The notes: generated by a model from the sequence alone, not told the origin. Positions 1 through 8,455 are shown, counted from the first letter of the stretch. The stretch: 43,751 nt of DNA from Alterirhizorhabdus solaris (GCF_007785815.1 NZ_VNIM01000028.1:1-43751); one strand, 5' to 3'. Translations and numbers: made by a program.

Positions 1-112
1 AGATCGCGCAGGCGGTTACTTTGATGATCGCATCGCGCGGGTGCTTGATCTCGGGATCCGCGACGGTGTCGACGCGGACATCGCCTTTACCGTGCCAGCA
101 TAGTGCGCGCAT
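1..112 (-). CDS. Zinc-dependent alcohol dehydrogenase, N-terminal fragment (runs off the window)
   Basis: Only the first 37 codons are inside the window, read leftward from an ATG at 112-110. They begin [17 protein letters not shown] and continue through a segment rich in '[14 protein letters not shown]', the classic opening of medium-chain, zinc-dependent alcohol/formaldehyde dehydrogenases (GroES-like fold). The next residues in that family would be the catalytic-zinc Cys-Gly-x-Asp motif, which lies outside. The enzyme would oxidise an alcohol or a glutathione adduct with NAD(P) in the cytoplasm; the substrate cannot be told from this fragment. Confidence 0.85.
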   Translation of the reverse strand, partial: MRALCWHGKGDVRVDTVADPEIKHPRDAIIKVTACAI

Positions 113-399
113 GTCGTTTCCTCATCTAATCGGACGTCCCCGTGGTAAGGACCTCGTCTAAGGCGCCCAACGCCTTGGGCTGCGGCATGGTTCCCGTCTG
201 TCGGATCCGTGAACGAGCAGCCATTTCGGGCAGCGATCGGCGAGCTCACCCGCGACATCAGGCTCAAACTGTTCGTAAAACGGCCGGTTTTCTGGCGGCA
301 GCGATTTTTGCCTCAACGACGCCTCCTAGAGATCGGAAAACCCGTTGCGGAAACCACCGGCATATTGCAGGGGTGGTGGATATCTTTTCTGGCGAGGTA
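113..399. other. Region upstream of the resolvase gene; no gene seen
   Basis: This stretch separates the leftward dehydrogenase start from the rightward resolvase. Although the resolvase frame stays open back to about 142, that part has no resolvase-like sequence. Resolvases usually bind a res site directly upstream of their own gene, so this is where one would be expected. Short imperfect dyads are visible, for example around 274-290 (AAAAC...GTTTT) and 350-380, but I cannot assign the three res subsites. Confidence 0.4.
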
Positions 400-1047
400 A
401 TGATGCTCATCGGATATGTGAGGGTGTCCAAAGCTGATGGATCGCAGACGCTGGCGCCGCAGCGCGACGCACTGCTCGCGGCCGGCGTCGATGCCTCGCG
501 TATTTATGAAGACCTCGCTTCGGGCCGCCACGATGCGCGTCCCGGTTTGGCTGCCTGCCTAAAGGCGTTGCAGCCTGGCAATACACTGGTCCTTTGGAAA
601 CTGGATCGTCTCGGGCGCGACCTCCGGCATCTGGTCATCACTGCCGAGGCGCTGCGTGAGCGTGGCATCGGGTTGAAGGTGCTGACGGGTGCCGGCGCGC
701 AGATCGACACCACCACCGCCAACGGTCGCCTCGCTTTCGGCATCTTCGCCGCCTTTGCCGAGTTCGAACGTGAGTTGATCGCCGAGCGCACACAGGCCGG
801 CCTTGCTGCGGCACGCGCCCGGGGGCGGATGGGCGGACGACCTCGCAAGATGGATAAGGCGACGCTGGCGATGGCGATGGCCGCAATGTCCGACCGCAAC
901 GCGATTGCAGCCGATGTCGCGCGGCGCCTTGGGATGACGACCACGACGCTCTATATGTACGTGAACGGTGACGGCACGCCTAAAGCGCCGGGCCAGGCGC
1001 TGCTTGACGGTGTGCCGTACCGCAAAGAACGACTGTGCGCCGCGTGA
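400..1047 (+). CDS. Serine recombinase (Tn3-type resolvase/DNA invertase)
   Basis: The 215-residue protein begins MMLIGYVRVSK, where Ser10 is the expected nucleophile and Arg8 belongs to the active site. The catalytic domain continues through an LDRLGRDLRHL segment and the FAEFERELIAERTQAGL helix. A GGRPRK linker and a C-terminal helix-turn-helix around 'AADVARRLGMTTTTLYMY' complete the usual resolvase/invertase layout at the usual length. The start is placed at the ATG-ATG pair because family homology begins there. Such enzymes resolve transposon cointegrates or invert DNA at res-like sites. Its stop lies about 24 bp from the end of the IS transposase gene, so its parent transposon may have been cut by that insertion. 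Confidence 0.9.
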   Translation: MMLIGYVRVSKADGSQTLAPQRDALLAAGVDASRIYEDLASGRHDARPGLAACLKALQPGNTLVLWKLDRLGRDLRHLVITAEALRERGIGLKVLTGAGAQIDTTTANGRLAFGIFAAFAEFERELIAERTQAGLAAARARGRMGGRPRKMDKATLAMAMAAMSDRNAIAADVARRLGMTTTTLYMYVNGDGTPKAPGQALLDGVPYRKERLCAA

Positions 1048-1070
1048 TGAACCACGCCGCGCCTCAACGA

Positions 1071-2504
1071 TCAGGCATATCGCCGAGCGGGCGCGACGAT
1101 CACGTCATGTTCGATGGACCGGGCGGAGATTGCAGCCGGGGTCATGGCCGCGGGAATACACCTTCCCCGGCGCGGCTTGCCTGTGAGCCGCTGTGGTCGC
1201 GCCAGGATCATCAGGTTCATCACCGCCGTGCCGATCAGAAACTCTTCTTCCGCTCCGCGGATGCCGCGCAGGTGAAGGCGTCTCATGCCATGCTTGCCTT
1301 TGGCGTCGGCGAAGAACCGTTCGACCCCGCGCCGCAACCGCATCGACCGTTTGTAAAGCCCGGTTTCCATCTCGGCTCGAGCAAGATCGCGAACGTCCTC
1401 ATCGTCCAGTCGGACCAGGGTACGACGCCGCGCCGTCGTGCATTTCTTTCGAAGCACGCACGCCTCGCAGTCACGCGCATCGGCAGCATAACGGTGTACG
1501 CCGGTGGGCAGGTGAAATGCGTGGTGCCGGAGGAGCCTACCGTTCGGACAGGTAAAGCTGTCGGTGTCACGATCATAGCTGAAGGCCGTTCGCGGCAGCT
1601 TGCCCTTGGCCTGCTGCGTCCGGTCGATCACGGGGATGTGTGGGATCGCGCCGTGGTTACGGACGAAGCCGAGGAAACCGGCGCTGCCGTAGGCCTTATC
1701 GGCCGCAACCCGCTTGGGGTGGAAGTCGAACCGATCTGCCGACCTCTCGAGCATGACGCGGCCGGCATCGACCTCCTCCGCGAAACGAGCCGGCGTCGCC
1801 TCGACATCAAGCGCAACGCCACTTGGGGTGTCGACCAGCGCGTTGAGGGCGTAGCCGAACCGGCCCCGCACCGTTCGCGCCGACCAGGCCGCGGCAGGAT
1901 CTGTTCGAGAGACGCCTTGGCAGCTTTTCGAGCGCGCCATTTCCCAAACGGCATCTCCGGTGTCTTGCACCCATTCCCGAACCGCGCGCGATGCGTTGGC
2001 GACATACGGCAGGTAGCCAGGAACGGTCTTACGCTGCCAGCTTGCATCAGCCGCTATAAACGACGCGTCGATCGCGGCGTCTTTTCCTCCGACCAGCCCT
2101 TCGTCGATGCAGCGTCGAACTGTGCTGTCGAACAGGGTTCGAAAGACGCCTGCCTCGCGGAAGCGACCATGCCGGTTTTTGCTGAACGTCGAATGGTGCG
2201 GAACCCTGTCTCCCGGCGTGAGGCGGCAGAACCAGCGGTAAGCCAGATTGTAGCGCCGCTCCTCGCACAGGCGCCGCTCGGACGCGATCGCGTAGATGCG
2301 GCCAATCAGAGTCATGCGGATCAGCAGTTCGGGATCGATCGATGGTCGCCCTCGTGTGCTGTAATGCCCAGCCAGTGCTTGCCTCAGCTCGCTCGTGTCG
2401 AGACATCTATCAATGCGACGCAGCAGGTGGTCTGCGGGCAACATGGCTTCTATGGTGCGGCGGGACGCCCCTTCCCGCCCACCGCGACAGGTTGGTCCCA
2501 TCAT
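1071..2504 (-). CDS. IS1182-family transposase (DDE type)
   Basis: The 477-residue protein has an N-terminal DUF772-like domain (about residues 20-100, including 'RGRPSIDPELLIRMTLIG' and 'HHSTFSKNRHGRFRE'). A DDE-type catalytic core follows, with 'DAAIDASFIAADAS', 'AADKAYGS' and a late 'LRRGVERFFADAKGKHGMRR' block, then a cysteine-containing insertion near 'CEACVLRKKCTTARRRT'. This order is that of IS1182/IS5-superfamily transposases. The open frame reaches 2774, but the ATG-ATG at 2504 is preceded by GAGAGGAG at good spacing, and family homology begins just after it. The gene appears intact. Confidence 0.92.
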   Translation of the reverse strand: MMGPTCRGGREGASRRTIEAMLPADHLLRRIDRCLDTSELRQALAGHYSTRGRPSIDPELLIRMTLIGRIYAIASERRLCEERRYNLAYRWFCRLTPGDRVPHHSTFSKNRHGRFREAGVFRTLFDSTVRRCIDEGLVGGKDAAIDASFIAADASWQRKTVPGYLPYVANASRAVREWVQDTGDAVWEMARSKSCQGVSRTDPAAAWSARTVRGRFGYALNALVDTPSGVALDVEATPARFAEEVDAGRVMLERSADRFDFHPKRVAADKAYGSAGFLGFVRNHGAIPHIPVIDRTQQAKGKLPRTAFSYDRDTDSFTCPNGRLLRHHAFHLPTGVHRYAADARDCEACVLRKKCTTARRRTLVRLDDEDVRDLARAEMETGLYKRSMRLRRGVERFFADAKGKHGMRRLHLRGIRGAEEEFLIGTAVMNLMILARPQRLTGKPRRGRCIPAAMTPAAISARSIEHDVIVAPARRYA

Positions 2505-2573
2505 GGCGGCGCTCCTCTCGGCAGGGGTGAAACGAAGGAGTAACCCGGCATGTCCGGCATTTTTCAACAGGCC
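1071..2573 (-). mobile_element. IS1182-type insertion sequence; only one end recognised
   Basis: The element carries one leftward transposase gene. Its transposase-proximal end is marked near 2553-2573 by a sequence that reads inward (minus strand) as GGCCTGTTGAAAAATGCC, typical of IS ends of this family. I searched by eye for a matching inverted copy left of 1071, next to the resolvase stop, and found none, so the left end is truncated or diverged. No target duplication could be identified. The next 200 bp to the right (2574-2787) contain GTCAAAAGGCCGGTT-like sequence that resembles the end of another IS but was not assigned. Confidence 0.7.
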
Positions 2574-2787
2574 CGGTCGGTTGTGACACCGGCACTCGTA
2601 TTCAGATTTCTGAGGGTTTGCAGGTGTCAAAAGGCCGGTTAAAAATGTCCGGTTCTGAGATGGGAAACTTGCCCCGGCTATGACTGCCTTCGGGTCGGAA
2701 GGAGCCTGGCAGCTCAGCGGCGGCACGACCAACCTCGGCAAGAGCGCTAGGCTCGCGCCGTGTTTGTGCGCCATACATTAAGCTGAT

Positions 2788-4065
2788 CTAATCGGTATCA
2801 GCGCCTGCGCTCTTCTTCCGACGGGAGACTCGGGCTGCCCCCTTCGTCGGATGTTCCGTCACGAGCTTTGTAACTTCAGCGCCCCAGACTTCGAGAGCTG
2901 CCCTTTTCTCGGCCGCGAAGCCATAGCGCTGGTACACTCCGACGATACCGCTTCGAGTTCCCGAGACATGGTTCAAAACCGCCTCGGTGACTTCCAGTCG
3001 AACGCCGAGTCGCTGGAGCCCCGTTGCCGCCGTCCGTCGAATGTCGTGGAGCGTCCAGTCGCGTACCACACCGAGTTTCTCAAGCATTGTAGCCCGTAGT
3101 CGCGCCTGAACCTTGCTGAAGCCGCTCGGTCCATTCTGCGGCTGACCTTTCGCCGGAAACAACTTGGGGCTGTCCGGCACCTCGTCGATCTTCTTGAGAA
3201 CGGCCAGTGCCTCCCGGGAAAGCGGAACGAAGTGGCGCTCACCGTTCTTCGCCCGCTCAGCGGGTATCCACCACTCACCACGCTTAAGGTCGAACTCGCT
3301 ACGGTCCGCGCTGAAAACCTCAGCGCGCCGCTGCCCGGTCAGGATCAACAATTTTAATGCAGGCCCCCAAGGAAGCGGTTCGGCGTCTAACAGCTTCCAC
3401 AGGGTCGCAAGCTCCCGGTCGTCGAGCACGCGGTCGCGAGCCTTCGGCGCCTTCGGACGGCCGGCATCTCGGCACGGGTTTGTGGGAAGTCGATCTAGCC
3501 TCGGTAGTGCCCACGAGTAGAATGCGGACAATTGCGCGTGGACGTTGCGCGCCATCACGGGCGCTGTAGCGGCGACGCTGTCGACCAGTGCCGTGATGTC
3601 CCCCCGGGTGACCGCCTCCGCCATTCGGTCGCCCAGCACCGGGATGACGTAGTTCTCAAGGACCCGCTTCATCTCCCCTACGGACCGGCGATCTGCCTTT
3701 GCCGCCAGATAGTCCGGGACCATGCTGCGGATCGTGAGCGCGCTGGTTCGCTTACTTGGCATCCTTAGTTTGGAGCTAGGGTCCCCGCCTGTCTCGATGT
3801 CGCTGATGATTGAGCGAGCCTTCTTCCGGGCGTCGGCAAGACCGAAACGGGCACCGTATTGGCCGATGGTCATGTTCTTGACCCTGCCGCCTACCCGCTT
3901 CCGGACGATGAACGTTTTCAAGCCGGTGGCGCCAATCCGGACGCGAAGCCCTGGAACGGCAGGATCGCTGACCTCGATCTGGCCGCGCTCCGGCGCCTTC
4001 AGACCCTTCAGCTTCGCGTCGGTGAGAGCCGTCTTGTTACCTAGGATGTTACCTATGTTCTCCAT
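2788..4065 (-). CDS. Tyrosine integrase with DUF4102 N-terminal domain (P4-type)
   Basis: The 425-residue protein starts MENIGNILGNKTALTDAKLKGL, preceded by AGGTGG. Residues about 15-95 form the arm-binding DUF4102 domain and about 110-200 the core-binding domain. The catalytic domain shows all expected residues: Arg in TGQRRAEV, HDIRRT (His and Arg), NHVSG (His) and the Tyr of VYQRY. It is therefore likely active. Such integrases insert islands into the 3' ends of tRNA genes, and the 49-bp tRNA-Lys 3' sequence lies only about 155 bp upstream of its start. It probably belongs to the element left of 4269 rather than the defence island to the right, which has its own broken integrase. Confidence 0.93.
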   Translation of the reverse strand: MENIGNILGNKTALTDAKLKGLKAPERGQIEVSDPAVPGLRVRIGATGLKTFIVRKRVGGRVKNMTIGQYGARFGLADARKKARSIISDIETGGDPSSKLRMPSKRTSALTIRSMVPDYLAAKADRRSVGEMKRVLENYVIPVLGDRMAEAVTRGDITALVDSVAATAPVMARNVHAQLSAFYSWALPRLDRLPTNPCRDAGRPKAPKARDRVLDDRELATLWKLLDAEPLPWGPALKLLILTGQRRAEVFSADRSEFDLKRGEWWIPAERAKNGERHFVPLSREALAVLKKIDEVPDSPKLFPAKGQPQNGPSGFSKVQARLRATMLEKLGVVRDWTLHDIRRTAATGLQRLGVRLEVTEAVLNHVSGTRSGIVGVYQRYGFAAEKRAALEVWGAEVTKLVTEHPTKGAARVSRRKKSAGADTD

Positions 4066-4220
4066 TCGTCCCACCTCAATTCCGGACCCGCTGATGTGTT
4101 ACCTTAGGTATCACTTGGGGTCAGATACCCCGGTAAACTGCGGGAAACCTTGGGATAATGCAATGGCGGATTTCTGCGGTTTTTGGACGTTCTGGGGCCT
4201 TGCGGGACACCCCAAAAAAT

Positions 4221-4269
4221 GACTCTTAATCAGCGGGTCCTTGGTTCGAGCCCAAGTGCGTCCACCATA
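4221..4269 (+). repeat. Attachment-site copy 1: 3' half of tRNA-Lys(CTT)
   Basis: These 49 bases are identical to 21966-22014. They read as the second half of a tRNA: loop CTCTTAA with anticodon CTT, then TCAGC, a variable region, a perfect CTTGG/CCAAG T-stem around TTCGAGC, an acceptor strand ending TGCGTCC, then ACCA. The bases to the left do not supply a D-arm or a GGACGCA acceptor strand, so this is a tRNA 3' fragment left by site-specific integration and not a working gene. A hairpin terminator follows. Confidence 0.85.
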
Positions 4270-4286
4270 AATTCAAGCACTTACGT

Positions 4287-4323
4287 AAAACCGCGCAGTG
4301 TCATTCCGACACCGCGCGGTTTT
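4287..4323 (+). terminator. Intrinsic terminator after the tRNA fragment
   Basis: AAAACCGCGCAGTGTC (4287-4302) pairs with GACACCGCGCGGTTTT (4308-4323) around a 5-base loop, a 16-bp stem with one mismatch that ends in four T. It sits where a tRNA gene's terminator is expected and differs from the terminator after the second copy, as expected if it came in with an element's own attP sequence. Confidence 0.7.
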
Positions 4324-4349
4324 CCGTTCCGACAATTGGCTGACGCGGC

Positions 4350-4634
4350 TCAGTCGAGAGCCTCCGAAGCAGACCTCTCGCCTTCCCGACGCCACCCTGT
4401 GTCTCTCACGGCAAGCATCGTGGGCCACCACTGCGCTCCTTCCGCGTGCAGGCGATTGATCGCCTGTTGCATGTCAGGAAAACACTCAGGCAGCCAGTCA
4501 GAACGCCCGTTGAGAAGCGCTCCGGCAATCTGCTCCGCTGTTGTCCCAACAGCGTGACCGCATACGGCTGCCTCCCTGGCGCGGGAAATAAGCCTGGCCG
4601 CGAGCCTGGCATCGATCAATTTCGCGTCGGTCAT
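4350..4634 (-). CDS. Small hypothetical protein, 94 residues
   Basis: The gene starts at an ATG at 4634 with AAGGA about 6 bases upstream and ends 27 bp before the tRNA-derived terminator. The product begins MTDAKLIDARLAARLISRAR, is mostly helical in character, and has a Trp-rich centre (DWLPECF and AQWWPTM) and no signal or membrane segment. I do not recognise the family. It lies downstream of the truncated integrase in the same direction, separated by about 80 bp of simple repeat, so it may be cotranscribed with it. Confidence 0.55.
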   Translation of the reverse strand: MTDAKLIDARLAARLISRAREAAVCGHAVGTTAEQIAGALLNGRSDWLPECFPDMQQAINRLHAEGAQWWPTMLAVRDTGWRREGERSASEALD

Positions 4635-4656
4635 GTCCGTCCTTTCCAGTAATTAG

Positions 4657-4680
4657 TCTGCGTCTGCGTCTGCGTCTGCG
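4657..4680. repeat. Four tandem TCTGCG hexamers
   Basis: Four exact copies of TCTGCG occupy 4657-4680, followed within three bases by a run of seven G (4683-4689). The block lies between the truncated integrase stop and the start of the 94-residue gene, where length changes could alter the distance to that gene's ribosome-binding site. Confidence 0.8.
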
Positions 4681-4715
4681 GTGGGGGGGCTCTTGCGCGT
4701 GGGAAGCTGAGGCCG

Positions 4716-5849
4716 TCAGTCATGGTCGAGGCTCTCATGCGAGCCGGCGATCTCGATGAGATGTTCGCGACGTCGGGCGGCGATCCGGCGTGCCTTTTCC
4801 TCATTGACCTTGTTGTAGATTGCCGTCGTGGAGAGCTGCACATGCCCGGAAATCGGGCGAATATCCGCTTCACCGGAGTCGCCGATCTCGGTGGCGCCGC
4901 CATGGCGGAACCCCGTGAATGTCATCTTTGCAGGCAAACCGGCAGCGTCGCAGATCTTGCGGTGAACGGTACTCATCCGCCGGTGTTCGTAGGGTTTCCC
5001 GTTCCTCTCCTCGACCACGATGAGGCCGGCAGCACCGGGTCGCCACGACGCGGCCAGTTGCGCCTCAAGTTCCGGGTAGAGGGGGACGCGCTCGCCATCG
5101 GGCATGACATCGACGAGCGGAAGCTTTATCCGCTTCCCCGTTTTGGATTGGACGACGACGATGTCTCGGCCTGCGCGATAGTCTTCCCACTTGATACCGC
5201 GATCGACCTCTTCCTGCGTGTCACCCGGCGATTTAGGATCTGGAATGCCGAAGGCGTCCCAGACTCGTTGCACGAGTTCGAACGCTAGCGCGGCGGCGGT
5301 AGCCATTGACTGGAAGCCGAGCTCAACCGCCTTGACGCAGTAAACCTCATATTCGGCGCGGCTAGTAGCACGGTTGCCATCCTTGGGCCGATAGGAGACG
5401 CCCATGCCGGCGAAGGGATTTTGGCCCGTTGGAATACCCGTGACGCCGCTGTAACGGCTCGCCCAGTTCCAGACCGCGCGGCATACCTGAACGACGTACA
5501 TCGCCTGCCGCGGCCCACGTGGCAGGAAGATCTCGTAAAGCTGATCAGCTACCTCGGGCCCGACCTTCGCGGCAGCACGCTCCCCGAACGTGCCACGCTT
5601 CATTGGGAGCGAGACAACCGCCTCCATCAGCTTCCGGTAGTCGCTCTGCGTTTTCTGGCGGTTCTTCGTGAATTTGCGTTGCCCCTGATACCAGTTGAAG
5701 AGCCAGGCGACGCTCCCGGTCGAAGGGCCGCCACGACTTTCGCCCTTTCGCCAGTCATCTAGGGCCTCGTTCAGCGCCTCAGCCTTGGAAACCGCCACGG
5801 CAAGATCCTGACCCAACGCCGTTGCGACGACAGGACAGGTCAGACCATG
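4716..5849 (-). pseudogene. Tyrosine integrase lacking its N-terminus
   Basis: About 375 residues of a phage-type integrase are readable. The family-like sequence begins abruptly at 'TCPVVATALGQDLAVAV' near 5840 and runs through a core-binding domain (TQSDYRKLMEA region) to the catalytic domain. The catalytic part keeps FTGFRHGGA and the C-terminal 'ISGHVQLSTTAIYNK' block, whose Tyr is the expected nucleophile. Related integrases carry a further 40-60 residues before this point. Here the upstream DNA instead encodes an ATPase in another frame. No ATG with a ribosome-binding site opens the frame; the nearest alternative start is TTG at 5816. The gene is probably inactive or made only as a short form. 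Confidence 0.8.
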
Positions 5850-6226
5850 GCGGCGTGCGCCGTGGCGACCTCCGGTGCCGCCTTGCCGCCGGCCGCCATA
5901 CCCCGAACGATGCTGGCGAGGCGGACGAACAGATGCTCGCGCAGGTCTTCCGCCGACAGGATCAGGATCTGGCCACGCTTGCGGATCGGCTTGCCGAGCC
6001 AGGTGTCGGCCCCGGCGGACGCAGGGGCGGCGAGATGCGCCGCCATCCAGAGCAACAGCTGGGTCTTGCCGGCGCTGCCCTGACCGAACCAGACGCTGGT
6101 GCCGGTCACGGGCAGCAGACCATCGATCGCATAGTCCATGCCGGCAGGGGCGGTCGCGGCGTCGCGGGCGAGATAGCCCCCTCCCAGCGCCACCTCCGGC
6201 CATGTCGGTATCTTCGTTCCGGTCAT
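5840..6226 (-). pseudogene. Truncated RepA/AAA_25-type ATPase
   Basis: This 128-residue frame starts with an ATG at 6226 behind GGGGGTAGG. It has a clear Walker A (GQGSAGKTQ, about residues 43-51) and a Walker B-like strand (ILILSAED), typical of AAA_25/RepA-helicase-like ATPases found on plasmids and islands. It stops soon after 'VATAHAAMV', far short of the several hundred residues usual for the family. The break coincides with the point where integrase homology begins in a different frame, so the two genes were fused by a deletion. The N-terminal ATPase could still be made, but the rest of the fold is missing. Confidence 0.75.
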
Positions 6227-6950
6227 CGCCTACCCCCCGTCCGCTGTACGTGGCGGGATAGCGGGGTGTGGCTGAGAAGCGGTTAAGGGGATTTATTTTC
6301 CAGACAAGGCCGGGCGTTCACCGTTTCTTCAGACGTGGCAGTAATTAGATGAAGGGCGGGAGACGGGCTGGGGAACCCCGGCTCACGCACTTCATATAAT
6401 ACGCCCCGCAACGGGGATGCCCCGGCCAATGGTTGGCGGGCGTGCGGATCACGTGTCGTGTCTGGGCATGTCGGGGCGGTTGCCATCGGCCCAGCGCTCC
6501 CAGGCCAGCATCCCCCGCTGCTGATCGCGGGGCGTCATCAGGTAGCGGCCGGCAGCCCGCTCCGGGCTGGGCGCCTTCATATAGTCGCGCACCTGGAAGC
6601 GCGACCGCTCGGTGATCGTCAGCGCCTTTCGCTAGGCGCCTCGTCCTTGTTGACCCTGTTGTCGGTGCTCGGGATGTCATCCTATTTTCTGCCTGCATGT
6701 TCCCCCGCACTGCAATGCGTTCTCCTGCCGCCAATCGGATCGAACCCCCGACCCCGACTGCAGTCACGCGCCACAAGACATGGACCCGGTCCAAATATAC
6801 GACATCGACATTCAATCGAGCGGGCGGTTAGAACGGCGGGCCCCCTCCATCGACAATCTTTACACAACATATGATAAGATGGCTGTATGATGCAGCGATC
6901 CGAATCCCGAATAGCCGTCGTTCAGCACCAGCAACGGCCATTGCAGCCAC
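6227..6950. other. Mostly non-coding, decayed stretch
   Basis: Apart from one small minus-strand frame (6449-6580), no reading frame here resembles a protein. The stretch lies between the truncated ATPase and the DUF6961 gene, among other broken genes, and is best read as decayed island DNA. AT-rich sequence around 6855-6890 could hold a promoter for the rightward genes, but no well-spaced -35/-10 pair was clear. Confidence 0.5.
6449..6580 (-). CDS. Small hypothetical protein, about 43 residues (possibly a remnant)
   Basis: The frame reads MKAPSPERAAGRYLMTPRDQ and continues through 'GMLAWERWADGNRP' to a stop at 6449. Its Trp/Arg-rich, well-formed composition and lack of stops suggest real coding sequence. 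The same frame stays open to about 6625 (TITERSRFQVRDY), with a GTG at 6592 as an alternative start, then meets a stop, so it may be the tail of a longer gene. I do not recognise the family. Confidence 0.35.
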   Translation of the reverse strand: MKAPSPERAAGRYLMTPRDQQRGMLAWERWADGNRPDMPRHDT

Positions 6951-7029
6951 ATGCGGAATATCTTGGCGGCGACGATCGCCGGCAGCGCGCTATTGCTTGT
7001 AGCAGCGGCCTCCGGCTGTTTGCCGTCTG

Positions 7030-7227
7030 ATGTTTCCCGAACAGGAACTATGGGCGAGCGCTCGCTATCTGCTCAAGATCCACGGCCCCCGGGCACCTGC
7101 GTTCGCCGCCAGCCGCATCGCTGCCCTTACCGAGGCTGGCGACGATGATGGCGTCATGGCCTGGCGCATGATCGCCGATCGGATAGACTTGCTGCAGGGC
7201 GCCGAAGACGGAAAGGTTCGCGACTGA
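7030..7227 (+). CDS. DUF6961-like small protein
   Basis: The 65-residue product starts MFPEQELWASARYLLKIHG and continues 'IAALTEAGDDDGVMAWRMIADRIDLL'. This matches the short helical proteins of the DUF6961 type common in sphingomonads (an EQELWA opening, then A..GD..G...W..IA..ID.L). The function is unknown. Its stop overlaps the start of the SRAP relic (TGATG at 7225-7229), so the two were translationally coupled. An overlapping frame from 6951 begins like a lipoprotein signal peptide but loses sense within this gene. Confidence 0.7.
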   Translation: MFPEQELWASARYLLKIHGPRAPAFAASRIAALTEAGDDDGVMAWRMIADRIDLLQGAEDGKVRD

Positions 7228-7862
7228 TGTGCAACCGCGCGCCTGGCTCATGAGCCAGAGACGATCCACACGCGCTTCGGCGCACAGTGGGCGGCGCCGC
7301 GACCAATGGACAACCGCTTCAATCCGGTCGAGCTATATCCCAGGGCGCGAGCATGGGTCATACGGGAGCAGGACGGCAGGCGTGGTATCGACGTCGGCAC
7401 CTGGGATGTGCTGGGCGGCCAGGCCAAATGGCCGATGACCAACGTCCGCCAGCTCGGCCTCCCGCAACGGCGCCGGCTCGCCGCCGACCCCGGCAACCGC
7501 TGCCTGATCCCGCTGACCGAGTTCGCCGAATGGACGCCCAACACCCACGCGGTCGGCAGTGGCAAGTCGATCAAAGGGGAGATGTGGTTCGCCTGCACGG
7601 ACCAGCCAGTATTTGCGGTGGCGGGCTTGGCGCAGCGGATCGGTGAGACACTATGCTGGGCGATGTTCACCTGCGATCCGAACCCCTTGGTGAGCCGATC
7701 CACCCGAAGGCCATGGTCACGATCCTTGACAAGAGCGACTGGGACCAATGGCTGCACGGCAGTTACGACGCGGCGATCGCACTCCAGCGGCCATATCTCG
7801 TCGAGCGAATGACGGTGCGCGGACCGGTGTTCCCGACGCGGACAAGGGCAGGCGGGGCATAG
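7227..7862 (+). pseudogene. SRAP (HMCES/YedK-type) protein, two frameshifts
   Basis: SRAP proteins shield abasic sites in single-stranded DNA through a covalent link to Cys2. Here the ATG is followed by MCNRA, as required, but the frame then runs into a stop. Continuity returns in another frame at 'EPETIHTRFGAQW', consistent with loss of two bases in the GC run at 7236-7242. The gene stays in frame through 'LIPLTEFAEWTP' and 'CDPNPLV' near 7685. There one base is missing, and the end (EPIHPKAMVTIL to GPVFPTR) lies in a third frame. All conserved blocks (Cys2, the EFAEW Glu, the IHPKAM His) are present, so the decay is recent or one or both indels are sequencing errors. Confidence 0.85.
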
Positions 7863-8455
7863 AGCCTCGCTTCTCAACAGCACGATGGTTGGCGTCGCGT
7901 GCGACGAGATGATGCGCTCAGGTAAGTTGAGTTTGGTGGCGAGGGCGTGCCCCCCCCCCCTGCACTGGTGGCGGCATTGGCGGCAACCAGACGCAGCGTC
8001 TTAAATGGCTAGGATTGATGGGAAGTGCTCAGTCCGTTTCCGGACGCCAAGGTGGCGTAGCCGCCGTTCAGTGGAGAGTGATGCGAGCGGCCGGAGTCGA
8101 CCAACTTACGACGTTCAGCGGCCGGGGCGTGAATGACCGCTCATACTGAAACCTGCCGGTTGCCGCGGGGAAACCGAATCTGCAGCTAGGCGCCCAAAAT
8201 CGGTCGTTCGCATTCAAACGATCATCCCCCAAAAGCCATCCTCGACCTCAGGGCGCCAGTCCGGTTCTGCAGCGCTTTTGCGGAGGCGAGAGGGCGCCGC
8301 GTCATGCTTGACGCCGGCCTTCCGTCTGACGCGTTCCCTGGCCCATGTCGGCAGGAACATCGAGACGATCCGCCGCATCGCAAGGCAGCCTTGCAGATTG
8401 ACCCATTCACTGGATGTGATGGAGAAGGTCGGTTCAGATGAGAAAGGGGTAGGAA
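7863..8455. other. 593-bp stretch without a recognised gene; contains an 11-base C run
   Basis: No frame here reads like a protein. The only notable feature is a run of 11 C at 7950-7960. The stretch ends in AAAGGGG and TAGGAA (8442-8455), which serve as the ribosome-binding region of the next gene. Confidence 0.5.

Noticed and set aside
1035-2543. 502-residue plus-strand open frame
   Set aside because: It is antisense to the IS1182-type transposase, which has clear family motifs and a ribosome-binding site.
6951-7148. Lipoprotein-like frame (signal peptide with LVAAASGC)
   Set aside because: The signal-like opening is suggestive, but the frame continues as an Arg/Pro-rich shadow of the DUF6961 gene; no lipoprotein body is present.
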